This document shows positions 1 through 8,870 of a stretch of 64,000 bases of DNA, piece by piece. The position numbers were made by a program, and so were the translations under genes. Position 1 is the first letter of the stretch; each line of letters starts with the position of its first letter. The notes beneath the pieces were generated by a model. It ran no database searches. It had not been told where the DNA came from and saw nothing but the letters and a program-made list of their open reading frames with translations. Origin of the DNA: Celerinatantimonas sp046054195 (GTDB taxonomy: Bacteria; Pseudomonadota; Gammaproteobacteria; Enterobacterales; Celerinatantimonadaceae); assembly GCF_046054195.1 (NCBI RefSeq), contig NZ_JBEQCS010000005.1, forward strand, positions 1-64,000. The letters are read 5' to 3'.

Positions 1-65
1 AGTCGATGATTAAATCTTTTTGCAAATCATCTTCTGCGAGTGCCCACACAGATTGCTTGATTAAT

Positions 66-77
66 TGTTAAAGAACG
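66..77 (-). promoter_or_regulatory. boxA antitermination element of rrn leader
   Basis: On the minus strand the sequence reads GTTCTTTAACAA, close to the enterobacterial rrn boxA (TGCTCTTTAACA). It lies downstream of P2 and before the 16S gene, as expected. In the known system NusB/NusE bind it to prevent premature termination. Confidence 0.8.
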
Positions 78-115
78 GTTGCTTCTCAGCTCATTTGCCG
101 TTGAAGCGGATGCGC

Positions 116-144
116 ATCTTACGCATCAGGGGAAAGCCTGTCAA
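116..144 (-). promoter_or_regulatory. rrn P2 promoter
   Basis: On the minus strand TTGACA (139-144) and TAAGAT (116-121) are separated by 17 bases and followed by a GC-rich discriminator (GCGC). This is the classic rrn P2 layout, about 110 bases downstream of P1. Confidence 0.85.
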
Positions 145-244
145 CGATTATTTTCGTTTTTTGCTTTCCGTTTCGAGCCAGCCAAACCGGCTTGAAACCT
201 TGAACTGCAACCTCGTGTGAGGTGTGCCGCGTCAGTGGTGGTGC

Positions 245-305
245 ATTATAGGGATACGGCATTTTTACGCAAGTGCTTTTTGCAATTTTTCGCTATTTTC
301 TAACT
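245..305 (-). promoter_or_regulatory. rrn P1 promoter with upstream A-tract UP element
   Basis: On the minus strand TTGCGT (267-272) and a perfect TATAAT (245-250) are 16 bases apart and followed by GCACCACC, very like the rrn P1 discriminator of E. coli. Upstream (about 273-305) A-tracts resemble an UP element. A stringently controlled strong promoter is expected from the family. Confidence 0.85.
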
Positions 306-514
306 GTTTGTAGAGATTTCATCCAACAGTGTACACAAAGTGAGTTATTTGGTGACAAATCATGCAAATCTGGCACCTCTTATTCATTTATTGGGAGGTA
401 AAAATCACAATTGCTCACGGATATGACATCAATCAAGAGATATTAGGATCGGCCAAGCGACAACTACCCATTATGGTAAAGTATAGCCACTCTCAGCAAT
501 GAATGAGGATAGTA
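306..514. other. Spacer between rrn promoter and yrdA
   Basis: This divergent spacer holds no gene that I can see. It should contain the yrdA promoter and possibly Fis sites for rrn P1, but I could not assign hexamers with confidence. Confidence 0.4.
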
Positions 515-1057
515 ATGGTTTTAAGGATATATAAAAATAAATCACCAACATTGGGAAAGCAGGTTTATGTTGACGATAGCGCGGTACTGATTGGCGACGT
601 CCAGCTTGGAGATGACAGCAGTATTTGGCCTCAAGTGACCGCTCGAGGCGATGTAAATCACATTCAAATCGGCCAGCGTTCTAATATTCAAGATGGTAGC
701 GTATTACACGTCGCCCGCCACAGTGATAAGAACCCTGCTGGATACCCGCTGTATATTGGCGATGATGTTACCGTTGGGCACAATGCCACGTTACATGGCT
801 GCTGCATTGGCAATCGAGTGTTAGTCGGAATGAGCGCAGTTGTGCTTGATGGCGCTATCATTGAAGACAATGTCATGGTTGGAGCTGGCAGCCTTGTGCC
901 TCCAGGCAAACGTCTACAATCAGGCTATTTATATTTAGGTAGCCCCGTGACTCGAGCGCGAGAACTCTCTGATAACGAAATGAAATTTTTAAAACAATCT
1001 GCTGAAAACTATCGAATTTTAAAAAACGAATATCTTGACGAAGAACAAGTCAGATAA
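515..1057 (+). CDS. yrdA: Gamma-carbonic-anhydrase-like hexapeptide-repeat protein YrdA
   Basis: This is a left-handed beta-helix protein of the gamma-class carbonic anhydrase/transferase fold, 180 residues. Repeating hexapeptides run from about residue 20 to 150 (IGDVQLGDDSSIWP, IQIGQRSNIQDGSVLHV, IGDDVTVGHNATLHGC, IGNRVLVGM). Three histidines in the positions used for metal binding are kept (HVARH and VGHNATLHG). The start at 515 is preferred over the upstream ATG at 503 because GAGGAT lies just before it. It closely resembles E. coli YrdA and occupies the same position beside an rrn operon. The cytosolic role is uncertain; carbonic anhydrase activity is not assured for this branch. Confidence 0.9.
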   Translation: MVLRIYKNKSPTLGKQVYVDDSAVLIGDVQLGDDSSIWPQVTARGDVNHIQIGQRSNIQDGSVLHVARHSDKNPAGYPLYIGDDVTVGHNATLHGCCIGNRVLVGMSAVVLDGAIIEDNVMVGAGSLVPPGKRLQSGYLYLGSPVTRARELSDNEMKFLKQSAENYRILKNEYLDEEQVR

Positions 1058-1076
1058 CCTATCGGCTATCTGACTT
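1047..1076. terminator. Inverted repeat between convergent yrdA and opgH
   Basis: AAGTCAGATA and TATCTGACTT form a perfect 10-base-pair stem around a 10-base loop that covers the yrdA stop codon. There is no good T-run on either side. It may act as a weak bidirectional terminator or as RNA 3'-end protection. Confidence 0.45.
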
Positions 1077-1089
1077 GGAAGTTAAAAAT

Positions 1090-3303
1090 CTATAAATTAT
1101 GTAACAGTGTTAGCAAACGTTGCCCTTCTTGTGACGTTTGCTCGTGTTCAGGCGCATTGAGTCTAGGTATCTCGGTTCTTGGCAAATCAGCTAACGCTTG
1201 CATCAATGCTGGCGTATTTTGTACTCGGGCTTGCTCTTTGGCATTCAAAAAGCTGACCGCCTGTTCAATACTGTGGGCATCTGCAATTTTAATCGCCGCC
1301 GTTGCATCAATCTCCTCAACATCTCCCGCGACTCTTGGCTCATAGCTATCCATCAATTGCATATGAATATTAAACCAGTCTTTATCACTGGCAATATCGG
1401 CCAGTGATGGCGTCTGAGCCAGTTGCTGCTCATAACGTTTCAGTGATTGTTCCATCTCTTGCCAGATAGAAGGTAACTGCGCTTCTTCAGGTATTTTTAA
1501 AATGCCCCAACGTTTGAGCACTCGACCTATCTTATTCGAGCCAGTCCAAGATGAGAGAGGGACAGCCAATACCATGCCGATAATTGCAGGCGATAACCAA
1601 GCCAGTACATCTAATGAAATCACATACGATGATACTGCCAGCACAATGCCACCAATCACGTGCCAACGATGGCGATACCAAAGAGCTTTCCAAGGGATAC
1701 GACCATCATCTCGGCGCTGTGGATTCCAGCCACTATCTTGACCCAAAACGATTGAGGTCACAGCCCCTGAGTGAATCAACATCATAATCGGCGCGATAAG
1801 AGCCGAAACAATCATCTCAACAATAAAGCTAACAAAGATTTTAAAGAAACCACCGGCCTCACGACGGCATTTTTTATCCCAAAGAAATGAGATAAGACCA
1901 AGCACTTTCGGACCAAATAGAATTCCCATTGTCACAACAAACAACCGCAATGCTCGCTCCGGGTCCATCAACGGCCAAGTAGGAAACAATGAATACCCTT
2001 GCGGGAAATACTCGGGACGCACAAACTGATATTGCAGCGCTAACAAAAGGCCGGCAATAATGAGCATTAACCACAGCGGTGACGACAGATAAGACATGAT
2101 GCCAGTCATAATGTGCATACGACTTACCCAATGGATGCGTTTGCCACCAATCACCCGCGTATGCTGCAAGTTGCCCTGACACCAACGCCTATCACGTACC
2201 GCTAAATCCACAATGGACGGCGGTGACTCTTCATAGGATTCATTGAGATCGTGCGCAATCTCAACGCTCCAACCACTACGACGCAGTAGCGCAGCCTCAA
2301 CAAAATCATGGCTTAAGATATAGCCACCAAATGGTGGTTTACCCGGCAATTTAGGTAACCCAGCTGCCTGCATAAACGCTTTGGTGCGAATAATCGCGTT
2401 ATGCCCCCAGAAGTTACCCTCTTTTTGGGTCCACCAAGACAAGCCTGAACCGACAATCGGTCCATACACGCGTCCGGCAAATTGCTGCAGACGAGCGACA
2501 ATGGTTGTACCATTAATCAATCGTGGAATCGTTTGAAGTAATCCTAAATCAGGGTTCTTCTGCATGCGACGCGCCATTTCGACCATCACTCGGCCACTCA
2601 TCAAGCTATCAGCGTCCAGCACTAAAAGATGATCATACAAGCTGCCCCAACGTACACAAAAGTCTTCTACATTACCTGATTTACGGGCGATATTTTTGCG
2701 GCGCCGACGATAATAAATTTTAACTTTATCGCCCATATTCTGACGCATCAAGGTTACAGCTTGCTCTTCTTTGCGCGCCATATTCGCATCAGTCGTATCA
2801 CTGATAATGCACCAGTCGAAATGATTTTCGCCACCAGCTTCAACCACTTGCCGAGCCATCGCTTCAAGACCTGCGAATAGTCGCGCAGGGTCTTCATTAT
2901 AGGTCGGCATTAAAACAGCGGTACGAGTCGTGAGTGGCTCGTCAGACCACTCAACCTCTTTATTGGAGCGGGCCAGAACTGAGAAAAACCCAGCAATAGA
3001 GCCTGTAAAAGCGACCGTGATCCAGCAGAAAGTCAGAGCGAATAATACGAGAACCACATATTCCAGTGGGGTTAAGCCACCAATTCCCAACACGGCTCGC
3101 ATTTCATTAATAGCCAACGCAGAGATCACTAATGCGCCACCGAGCACTAAAATCCGTCGCCAAGGCGATGAACGAACCGCACTCGGGTTAATCGGCTGAC
3201 GCACCTGATCTGCGCTAAAATGATGCAGATCCTGTGCTGGCATATCGGCTCGATGCTCGTTAGGCATTCCTGGCTCACATGAGTTAGGCGTTACTTGCAT
3301 CAT
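1090..3303 (-). CDS. opgH: Glucans biosynthesis glucosyltransferase H
   Basis: This inner-membrane family 2 glycosyltransferase builds the beta-1,2-glucan backbone of osmoregulated periplasmic glucans from UDP-glucose. Visible marks are two N-terminal membrane segments (about residues 45-110), the nucleotide-binding MPTYNED, a DAD metal site (LVLDADS), the RRWCQGN acceptor motif, then several C-terminal membrane segments. It is shorter than E. coli OpgH (847 residues), mainly in the termini. It follows opgG by a few bases, so the two are one operon. GAGG lies two bases before the ATG at 3303 and five before the adjacent ATG at 3300, so 3300 may be the true start. A longer frame to 3327 would overlap opgG. 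Confidence 0.93.
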   Translation of the reverse strand: MMQVTPNSCEPGMPNEHRADMPAQDLHHFSADQVRQPINPSAVRSSPWRRILVLGGALVISALAINEMRAVLGIGGLTPLEYVVLVLFALTFCWITVAFTGSIAGFFSVLARSNKEVEWSDEPLTTRTAVLMPTYNEDPARLFAGLEAMARQVVEAGGENHFDWCIISDTTDANMARKEEQAVTLMRQNMGDKVKIYYRRRRKNIARKSGNVEDFCVRWGSLYDHLLVLDADSLMSGRVMVEMARRMQKNPDLGLLQTIPRLINGTTIVARLQQFAGRVYGPIVGSGLSWWTQKEGNFWGHNAIIRTKAFMQAAGLPKLPGKPPFGGYILSHDFVEAALLRRSGWSVEIAHDLNESYEESPPSIVDLAVRDRRWCQGNLQHTRVIGGKRIHWVSRMHIMTGIMSYLSSPLWLMLIIAGLLLALQYQFVRPEYFPQGYSLFPTWPLMDPERALRLFVVTMGILFGPKVLGLISFLWDKKCRREAGGFFKIFVSFIVEMIVSALIAPIMMLIHSGAVTSIVLGQDSGWNPQRRDDGRIPWKALWYRHRWHVIGGIVLAVSSYVISLDVLAWLSPAIIGMVLAVPLSSWTGSNKIGRVLKRWGILKIPEEAQLPSIWQEMEQSLKRYEQQLAQTPSLADIASDKDWFNIHMQLMDSYEPRVAGDVEEIDATAAIKIADAHSIEQAVSFLNAKEQARVQNTPALMQALADLPRTEIPRLNAPEHEQTSQEGQRLLTLLHNL

Positions 3304-3311
3304 TACCTCGA

Positions 3312-4919
3312 TTAATTGGCAGTCCAACGATCAAGCCAAGTTTCGGCTCTGCGATTATCAGAAAATGTCAGCTCAGCGCGCAGCTCAGAAGCCTGCGCAT
3401 CATCAGCATCAAGGACAAATTGCACTCGATATCCAGGGTTATGCGGATTTTTCACAATCGTGACATTTGAAACTTTGCCAGCTGATGCCGACACATTAAC
3501 CGTTGGCATCGTTGCATTGGCCACTGACTTACCATCAACAACAGAGTAATCAATCACAAAGACCCGTTTGGTTGCATCGGAACTTCCCGGAGCTTGACCA
3601 CTATAGGTACCACTGACCACATATGTGGTCTGACTTGGTGGATGAGGCGACTGGCCCCAATGCAAGCGGTAAGAAAAGTCATATTCACCACCGGCTTTGA
3701 GTGGCTCTTGCGGCTGCCAATACGCCACAATGTTGTCGTGAATTTCGCTATCAGATGGGATCTCAATTAAAGTGACGCTCCCTTTGCCCCAGTTACCAAT
3801 GGGTTCAACCCACAGGCTCGGACGATCTTGGAAGTTAGCCTGAAGATCTTGATAATCGGAAAATTTGCGATCGCGCTGCATCAACCCAAAGCCAATCGGC
3901 GCTTCATCAACAAAGCTGCTCATCTGCAATGTTTTTGGATTATTCAATGGCCGCCACAGACGCTCACCCTTGCCATTGACCATTAACAAACCATCAGAGT
4001 TATGAACTTCAGGGCGATAATCATCGATATTCTGGCGATCATTCGTTGAGAACATATACATGCTGTTCATCGGCGCTAAACCGACTTTGCTAATGTCTTT
4101 ACGTGGGAAAAGCGATGCTTCAACATCAACCGCGGTGTCATCATTGGGTCGAATAGTGAAACGATAAGCCCCAGTGACACTTGGGCTGTCAAGCAAGGCA
4201 TTCACAACAATGCTGTTGCTGCTCGAACTTGGTTTTTCAACCCAGAACGCGCGAAATACCGGGATCTCCTCGCCTTTTGGATCTGCTGTATCAATGGCTA
4301 AACCACGCGCTGAAGCGCCCCAATTTTCACCTTTGCCAATCGCTTTAAAATAGCTAGCGCCCTGAAACTGCATCACTTTATTATATGTTTCAGGCTGGTT
4401 AAGACGGTAATATAAACTGATGCCAGAAAAGCCAATATCCTGCTCTGGTAATGACAGCGCTTGGCCGGCGGTGTTGGTGAAATATTTAGGTGAAAATGCA
4501 ATATGCTGCGATTTATCACCATCAACAGTTGCGATTTCAACAGGCATCTTAAAATAAGAGCCGCGCATCAGCAGTTGCATTTTAAATGGTAAATTATCTT
4601 TTCCCCAGATAGCCTGAGTGGGTTGGAAAAGAATATTTTGATAATCCGCCAATGACATATCGACGAGTTTTTGCGGCAGCGGTTCCTGCGGCGCTTGGTA
4701 TGGCGATTTGGCCAGTTTTTTAGCCAGCTGCAAAACCTGATTGCGGTCATATGAACCGTTATTGGTATATTGAACATAAGGCTGTGGAGGTTGGTCGCCA
4801 CTGGCCGTATCATCAGCATATGCATAACTGGCAGTCACTGAAACCAGTGAAAAGGCAACGGCAATTTGCTGCGTTTTCTGCCAAAAGTTACTCATCTGGT
4901 GATTCTGAGTTCTCTTCAT
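3312..4919 (-). CDS. opgG: Glucans biosynthesis periplasmic protein G
   Basis: OpgG works in the periplasm with OpgH to form the branched glucan backbone. The start at 4919 has AAGGT seven bases upstream and yields an N-terminal signal peptide with a likely cleavage after AYA, before DDTASG. The mature part shows family hallmarks such as FWVEKP, FSTNDRQNIDDYRPEVHNSDGL (given here only as markers of the region near residues 280-310) and RDRKFSDYQD. Length (about 535 residues) is slightly above the 511 of E. coli. It is the first gene of opgGH. No opgB, opgC or opgD is present in the window. Confidence 0.93.
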   Translation of the reverse strand: MKRTQNHQMSNFWQKTQQIAVAFSLVSVTASYAYADDTASGDQPPQPYVQYTNNGSYDRNQVLQLAKKLAKSPYQAPQEPLPQKLVDMSLADYQNILFQPTQAIWGKDNLPFKMQLLMRGSYFKMPVEIATVDGDKSQHIAFSPKYFTNTAGQALSLPEQDIGFSGISLYYRLNQPETYNKVMQFQGASYFKAIGKGENWGASARGLAIDTADPKGEEIPVFRAFWVEKPSSSSNSIVVNALLDSPSVTGAYRFTIRPNDDTAVDVEASLFPRKDISKVGLAPMNSMYMFSTNDRQNIDDYRPEVHNSDGLLMVNGKGERLWRPLNNPKTLQMSSFVDEAPIGFGLMQRDRKFSDYQDLQANFQDRPSLWVEPIGNWGKGSVTLIEIPSDSEIHDNIVAYWQPQEPLKAGGEYDFSYRLHWGQSPHPPSQTTYVVSGTYSGQAPGSSDATKRVFVIDYSVVDGKSVANATMPTVNVSASAGKVSNVTIVKNPHNPGYRVQFVLDADDAQASELRAELTFSDNRRAETWLDRWTAN

Positions 4920-5197
4920 GAAATCTACCTTTACTGGTACGTTATTTAGACTCAAATTAGGCAATCGTCTTATTATTTTGTCATTACCCTGTTATTTCAA
5001 AATATCTGTTGTGGTTATTTATTCACCGTGTTCTTTCCAAAATAGCCGTTAAAGCCGTTTTTTGGGAGTTTTTAGCTTTCAAATAGACAACAAGATACGA
5101 ATATGGCGACTAATATAATTGAGCTTAGTTAAAAAAAACATCCATAAATATAGATATCGACTCACGCTTAGAGTAGTTATTAACCCATTTTATTGGC

Positions 5198-6016
5198 TTA
5201 AGTGCGCATATTTCGGCGTAATTCATTGATCACAGAGCGAACACCGGGTCGTAAACCTCGCCAAATAGCAAAGCTTTCCGCCGCCTGAGCCACTAACATT
5301 CCCACGCCATCAAGAACTTGACGAGCCCCAAGATTTTTAGCCCATTGATTAAAAGGCGTCAATCCGGGCATATACATCATGTCATAACAACAAATTTTGT
5401 GATGAATAAGATGCTCTGGCAAAGCTAATGCACTACCGCCCAAACTTGCCGAGGTGGCATTAATAATTAGATCGAATGGTTCATCAAGCGCTTCAATCAA
5501 CGAAAAGCTCACGTTACCCAAACTGCTAAATTGTTCGCCAAGCGCTTTTGCTTTGGCAGGTGTGCGGTTACAAATCACAACTTTATTCGGATTGGCTTCA
5601 AGCAGCGGCCCTAACACACCACGCGATGCGCCACCGGCCCCAACCAACAAAATTTTCTGATTTTCAAGCGAACCAAACTCTAATTTTAAATCCGCTAACA
5701 AACCTGCCCCATCGGTATTATCCCCAAGAATAATGCCATCATCGGTCACTTTAAGGGTATTAACGGCCTGAGCAAGTTTCGCCCGTTCGGTCAGTTGCTG
5801 GGCATAATTGTAGGCTTCTTGCTTAAACGGCACGGTGACATTACAACCACGTAGTCCATTAGCAAATAAGACATTAACCCCTTCAACAAAACGGTCTTCA
5901 GGAAGCTCTAGCGCCTCATAAGTCATCTGCTGAAAAGTTTGACGAGCAAAGAGTGTGTGAATAAAAGGAGATTTGGAATGGCTAACCGGATGACCGATCA
6001 CTGCATAACGATCCAC
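5198..6016 (-). CDS. aroE: Shikimate dehydrogenase (NADP+)
   Basis: AroE reduces 3-dehydroshikimate to shikimate in the chorismate pathway. The substrate motif HPVSHSKSP is at residues 8-16. The catalytic Lys is in NVTVPFKQE (about residue 65). The NADP fold carries GAGGASRG (about 126-133), followed by the adenosine-phosphate loop NRTPAKA. The start is GTG at 6016 with GAGG six bases upstream; length 272 is normal. A hairpin ends the preceding maoP, so aroE probably has its own promoter in the 80-base spacer. Cytosolic. Confidence 0.96.
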   Translation of the reverse strand: MDRYAVIGHPVSHSKSPFIHTLFARQTFQQMTYEALELPEDRFVEGVNVLFANGLRGCNVTVPFKQEAYNYAQQLTERAKLAQAVNTLKVTDDGIILGDNTDGAGLLADLKLEFGSLENQKILLVGAGGASRGVLGPLLEANPNKVVICNRTPAKAKALGEQFSSLGNVSFSLIEALDEPFDLIINATSASLGGSALALPEHLIHHKICCYDMMYMPGLTPFNQWAKNLGARQVLDGVGMLVAQAAESFAIWRGLRPGVRSVINELRRNMRT

Positions 6017-6094
6017 AATACGCCTCGGGCAGAAAATAAGTAAATGATTATTCCACCTTAGCGACTTTTCGGGGTAATTTCGAGGATCAATTAT

Positions 6095-6120
6095 AATACA
6101 GTGGCTGATGCCACTGTATT
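6095..6120 (-). terminator. Intrinsic terminator after maoP
   Basis: AATACAGTGGC and GCCACTGTATT form an 11-base-pair perfect stem with a TGAT loop eight bases after the maoP stop. On the minus strand it is followed by the A/T-rich ATAATTG, a weak U-tract. Confidence 0.65.
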
Positions 6121-6127
6121 TATCATA

Positions 6128-6484
6128 TTAATCTTCCAGAGCTATATCGTCATCATCATTGCTTACATCATCATCAGAGCCGGCAATTACTTTCGGCGAT
6201 CCGACAAGTGCGTGAAAACGACGACGCCCGGTACGCTGTTTAAATTTAAGCCAAGCTTTTTCTTCGAGCGACTCTGGGTTTTGTTCACCACGGCAGACAG
6301 CGACAAAATGCTGCTCAACCACATCATTTGGCTGGCGAAGTTGTTCATCCAGCTCTTTAAATGCATGGCCAAAGCTTTCTAGCACTTGTGCTTCTTTGAT
6401 AGTAAAAACTCCAGAGCGTGAGAACCCTCTTGGAAAATGCTTGTCGTCATAAAAACGACGATTCGTTGCAAAAGATCCACTCAT
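6128..6484 (-). CDS. maoP: Macrodomain Ori organization protein MaoP (DUF413/YifE family)
   Basis: The protein is closely similar to E. coli YifE/MaoP: TNRRFYDDKHFPRGFSRSG, FTIKEAQ..LE..G.AF.EL and FVAVCRGE are all kept, followed by an acidic low-complexity tail rich in Asp. MaoP is known to work with the maoS site to set up the Ori macrodomain. I place the start at the Met before SGSFATNRR because homology begins there; the open frame runs upstream to 6529. In E. coli the gene lies elsewhere (near hdfR), so its place between hemF and aroE is a local rearrangement. Confidence 0.88.
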   Translation of the reverse strand: MSGSFATNRRFYDDKHFPRGFSRSGVFTIKEAQVLESFGHAFKELDEQLRQPNDVVEQHFVAVCRGEQNPESLEEKAWLKFKQRTGRRRFHALVGSPKVIAGSDDDVSNDDDDIALED

Positions 6485-6610
6485 AACTGGCTTCATCTCT
6501 TCTAAAACGATGCATTGCATCACGACCAACTTTCAAAGTGAGTAAATAATCTAAACTGAGCCAACATGCAAGAAAAAAATGATGAATTTTTTGTCTTAAT
6601 CAAACGATGG

Positions 6611-7534
6611 TTATAATTCAGCTAACCAATTGCGAGATTTGAGATATTCGCCAAGCCGAGACTCGTCAGAGTCAGCCTGTGGCTGATAGCCATATTGCCA
6701 ACGCACCAACGGCGGCATCGACATCAAAATAGACTCCGTTCGACCACCGCTTTGCAGGCCAAATAAAGTGCCGCGATCGTACACTAAATTAAATTCCACA
6801 TAACGGCCCCGCCGATACAGTTGAAATGCTCTTTGTTGCTCGTCATAGGGGTGATTCATTCGTTTGTGAACGATGGGCAGATAGCCATCGAGAAATCCGT
6901 GCCCAACCGCTTTTAGATAGGCAAAACAACTTGCAAAATCAGGGCTATTCAGGTCATCAAAAAATAATCCACCGACACCTCGGGCCTCTTGACGATGCGG
7001 CAGATAAAAATATTGGTCGCACCATTTTTTATGCTCTTGATAGCGATTTTCACCAAATGGCGCACACAAGTCATGAGCCACCTGATGCCAATGGCGAACA
7101 TCTTCATCAACGGGATAAAACGGCGTTAAATCAAACCCGCCACCAAACCACCAAATAGGTTCTTGGCCCGGTTTATCGGCCACAAAAAAACGCACATTAG
7201 CATGGCTGGTTGGCACAAACGGATTGCGCGGATGCGCAACCACTGAAACGCCCATGGCTTCAAATTGGCATCCGGTTAGCTCAGGACGATTGGCTGTCGC
7301 TGAAGGTGGCAGCGTATCACCTTGCACATGAGAGAGATTAACGCCCACTTGTTCAAACACGCAATTGTTTAAAACCCGGCTCTGTCCGCCGCCTTTTAAA
7401 CCACGTTCACCAGGTTCTTTGCGCCAGCTATCGATGGTAAAGGCTTTATCATCAAATGCCGAAAATGCCGCGCAGATATCATCTTGAAGCGTGTTTAAAT
7501 AAGCAAACACTTGCTCTGGATTCACCGTGGCCAT
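6611..7534 (-). CDS. hemF: Oxygen-dependent coproporphyrinogen III oxidase
   Basis: HemF decarboxylates coproporphyrinogen III to protoporphyrinogen IX with O2 in haem synthesis. Family signatures are complete: GGGQSRV (about residue 48), HPRNPFVPTSHANVR, WWFGGGFDLTPFYP (about 129-142), HKKWCDQYFYLPHR, and the C-terminal YVEFNLVYDRGTLFGL. Length 307 is normal. AGAGG precedes the ATG. It follows tsaC by 13 bases, suggesting a tsaC-hemF operon, as in several gammaproteobacteria. Confidence 0.97.
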   Translation of the reverse strand: MATVNPEQVFAYLNTLQDDICAAFSAFDDKAFTIDSWRKEPGERGLKGGGQSRVLNNCVFEQVGVNLSHVQGDTLPPSATANRPELTGCQFEAMGVSVVAHPRNPFVPTSHANVRFFVADKPGQEPIWWFGGGFDLTPFYPVDEDVRHWHQVAHDLCAPFGENRYQEHKKWCDQYFYLPHRQEARGVGGLFFDDLNSPDFASCFAYLKAVGHGFLDGYLPIVHKRMNHPYDEQQRAFQLYRRGRYVEFNLVYDRGTLFGLQSGGRTESILMSMPPLVRWQYGYQPQADSDESRLGEYLKSRNWLAEL

Positions 7535-7547
7535 TTAAAACCTCTTT

Positions 7548-8105
7548 TTATCCTTCGCGAAAAACTCGGCCACTACGGCCATCAATAATTTTACTCGGTT
7601 TTTGTCGGCCACTGGTCTGACCTTGCAAAATTGTTTCAAGCCGCTCGCCCAGTTGCGCCACAACGTCTTCATAGCAAAGCGCCGCTGGCTGACCCGATAA
7701 ATTAGCACTGGTTGAAATAATGGGTTTACCCAGCGCCTGACAAAGCGCAATAACCTGAGGGTGATCCGTCACTCGCACCGCGACGGTATCAAATTGACCA
7801 CTGACCCAATCGCTGGTTTTCTCAGAAGTTGGCAACACCCAAGTCACAGCTCCTGGCCAACTGGCAAAAATCTGTTGGCGGCGCTGCTCACTCAACGTGT
7901 GCAAATCAACGTAAGGCGAAAGCTGTTCAAAACTGCCAGCAATCAGGATTAAACCCTTTTCTTTGGCTCGCTGTTTAATTGCCAGTAACTGTTGAATTGC
8001 CTGAGGATTATCCGGATCGCAACCTAAACCAAAAACACCCTCCGTCGGATAGGCAATAACCTCTCCACGTTGCAGCGCGCTCACCGCCTGATCAAGATTA
8101 CTCAA
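7548..8105 (-). CDS. tsaC: L-threonylcarbamoyladenylate synthase
   Basis: TsaC makes threonylcarbamoyl-AMP from threonine, bicarbonate and ATP for the tRNA t6A modification. Hallmarks are IAYPTEGVFGLGCDPD near the N terminus, KQRAKEKGLILIA, and STSANLSG..A near residue 135. The start is chosen as TTG at 8103-8105 because a perfect GGAGGA (8112-8117) stands six bases upstream and the product then matches the usual 185-190 residue family length; the ATG at 8153 would add a 16-residue tail not seen in relatives. Cytosolic. Confidence 0.94.
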   Translation of the reverse strand: MSNLDQAVSALQRGEVIAYPTEGVFGLGCDPDNPQAIQQLLAIKQRAKEKGLILIAGSFEQLSPYVDLHTLSEQRRQQIFASWPGAVTWVLPTSEKTSDWVSGQFDTVAVRVTDHPQVIALCQALGKPIISTSANLSGQPAALCYEDVVAQLGERLETILQGQTSGRQKPSKIIDGRSGRVFREG

Positions 8106-8382
8106 CGTTATTCCTCCACTTTTTGATGATAATTCACAATTAACGCAGCCCATGAAGAGGCTCTTTAAGCGATAAAATCACAAATAATTAACATTTCTAA
8201 CTGCCGCTACCATACGCGATTTCTCTTTGCCACGACAGTATTTACACGCATAGAACATGCGTCTTTTCACACCGCGGGTTATTTTGCACTCGATAGCAAA
8301 TGTGAACAAGCCTGCATAGGTGGACATTTGTGTATATAATGCCAGTCGTTTCGATATAAGCAGCAACTCACAGGAGTCGGAA

Positions 8383-8868
8383 ATGAAAGTCGGAATTATT
8401 ATGGGCTCTAAGTCCGACTGGCCAACTATGTCGCATGCCGCCGCCATGTTGGACCAGTTTAATATTGAATATGAAACTAAAGTGGTCTCGGCTCATCGCA
8501 CCCCCCAATTGTTAGCCGACTACGCCCAAAGCGCCAGTGAACGTGGTATTAAAGTAATTATTGCCGGAGCTGGCGGAGCTGCACATTTACCAGGCATGTG
8601 TGCAGCTTTTACCTCGTTACCTGTTTTAGGTGTTCCGGTAAAATCGCGAGCGCTGAAAGGGGTGGATTCGCTGTTGTCGATTGTCCAGATGCCCAAAGGC
8701 GTTGCCGTTGGTACATTGGCTATCGGTGAGTCAGGCGCTGCGAATGCTGGGCTTTTAGCCGCACAGATTTTAGCAACTAGCGATACGGAACTCACCAAAA
8801 AAATTGATGCGTTCCGTCAACAGCAGACTCAGCAAGTTTTATCTCATCCGGATCCAAGCGAGGAATAA
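8383..8868 (+). CDS. purE: 5-(carboxyamino)imidazole ribonucleotide mutase
   Basis: PurE class I moves the carboxyl group of N5-CAIR to give CAIR in purine synthesis. The N-terminal GIIMGSKSDWPTM and SAHRTP are signature loops that bind the phosphoribosyl and aminoimidazole groups. GAGGAAHLPGM and LPVLGVPVKS follow. The start is the ATG after AGGAG (8372-8376). A TATAAT lies at 8335-8340 as a likely -10, with a poor -35. No convincing PurR box was seen. purK follows after two bases. Confidence 0.96.
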   Translation: MKVGIIMGSKSDWPTMSHAAAMLDQFNIEYETKVVSAHRTPQLLADYAQSASERGIKVIIAGAGGAAHLPGMCAAFTSLPVLGVPVKSRALKGVDSLLSIVQMPKGVAVGTLAIGESGAANAGLLAAQILATSDTELTKKIDAFRQQQTQQVLSHPDPSEE

Positions 8869-8870
8869 TC

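Larger units (their letters stand above)
1..238 (-). other. rRNA operon leader (5' part of rrn transcript)
   Basis: Read on the minus strand, this stretch is the transcribed leader of an rRNA operon whose 16S gene lies beyond the left edge. It contains a boxA-like element (GTTCTTTAACAA) and sits directly downstream of two tandem promoters. No 16S sequence is inside the window. Leader RNA of this type binds the Nus antitermination complex, by analogy with E. coli rrn operons. Confidence 0.85.

Noticed and set aside
8106..8382. PurR operator before purE
   Set aside because: No ACGCAAACGTTTGCGT-like palindrome was found in the spacer.
8178..8447. 89-codon minus-strand frame over the purE start
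   Set aside because: No ribosome site or known motif; it overlaps the purE promoter and N terminus.
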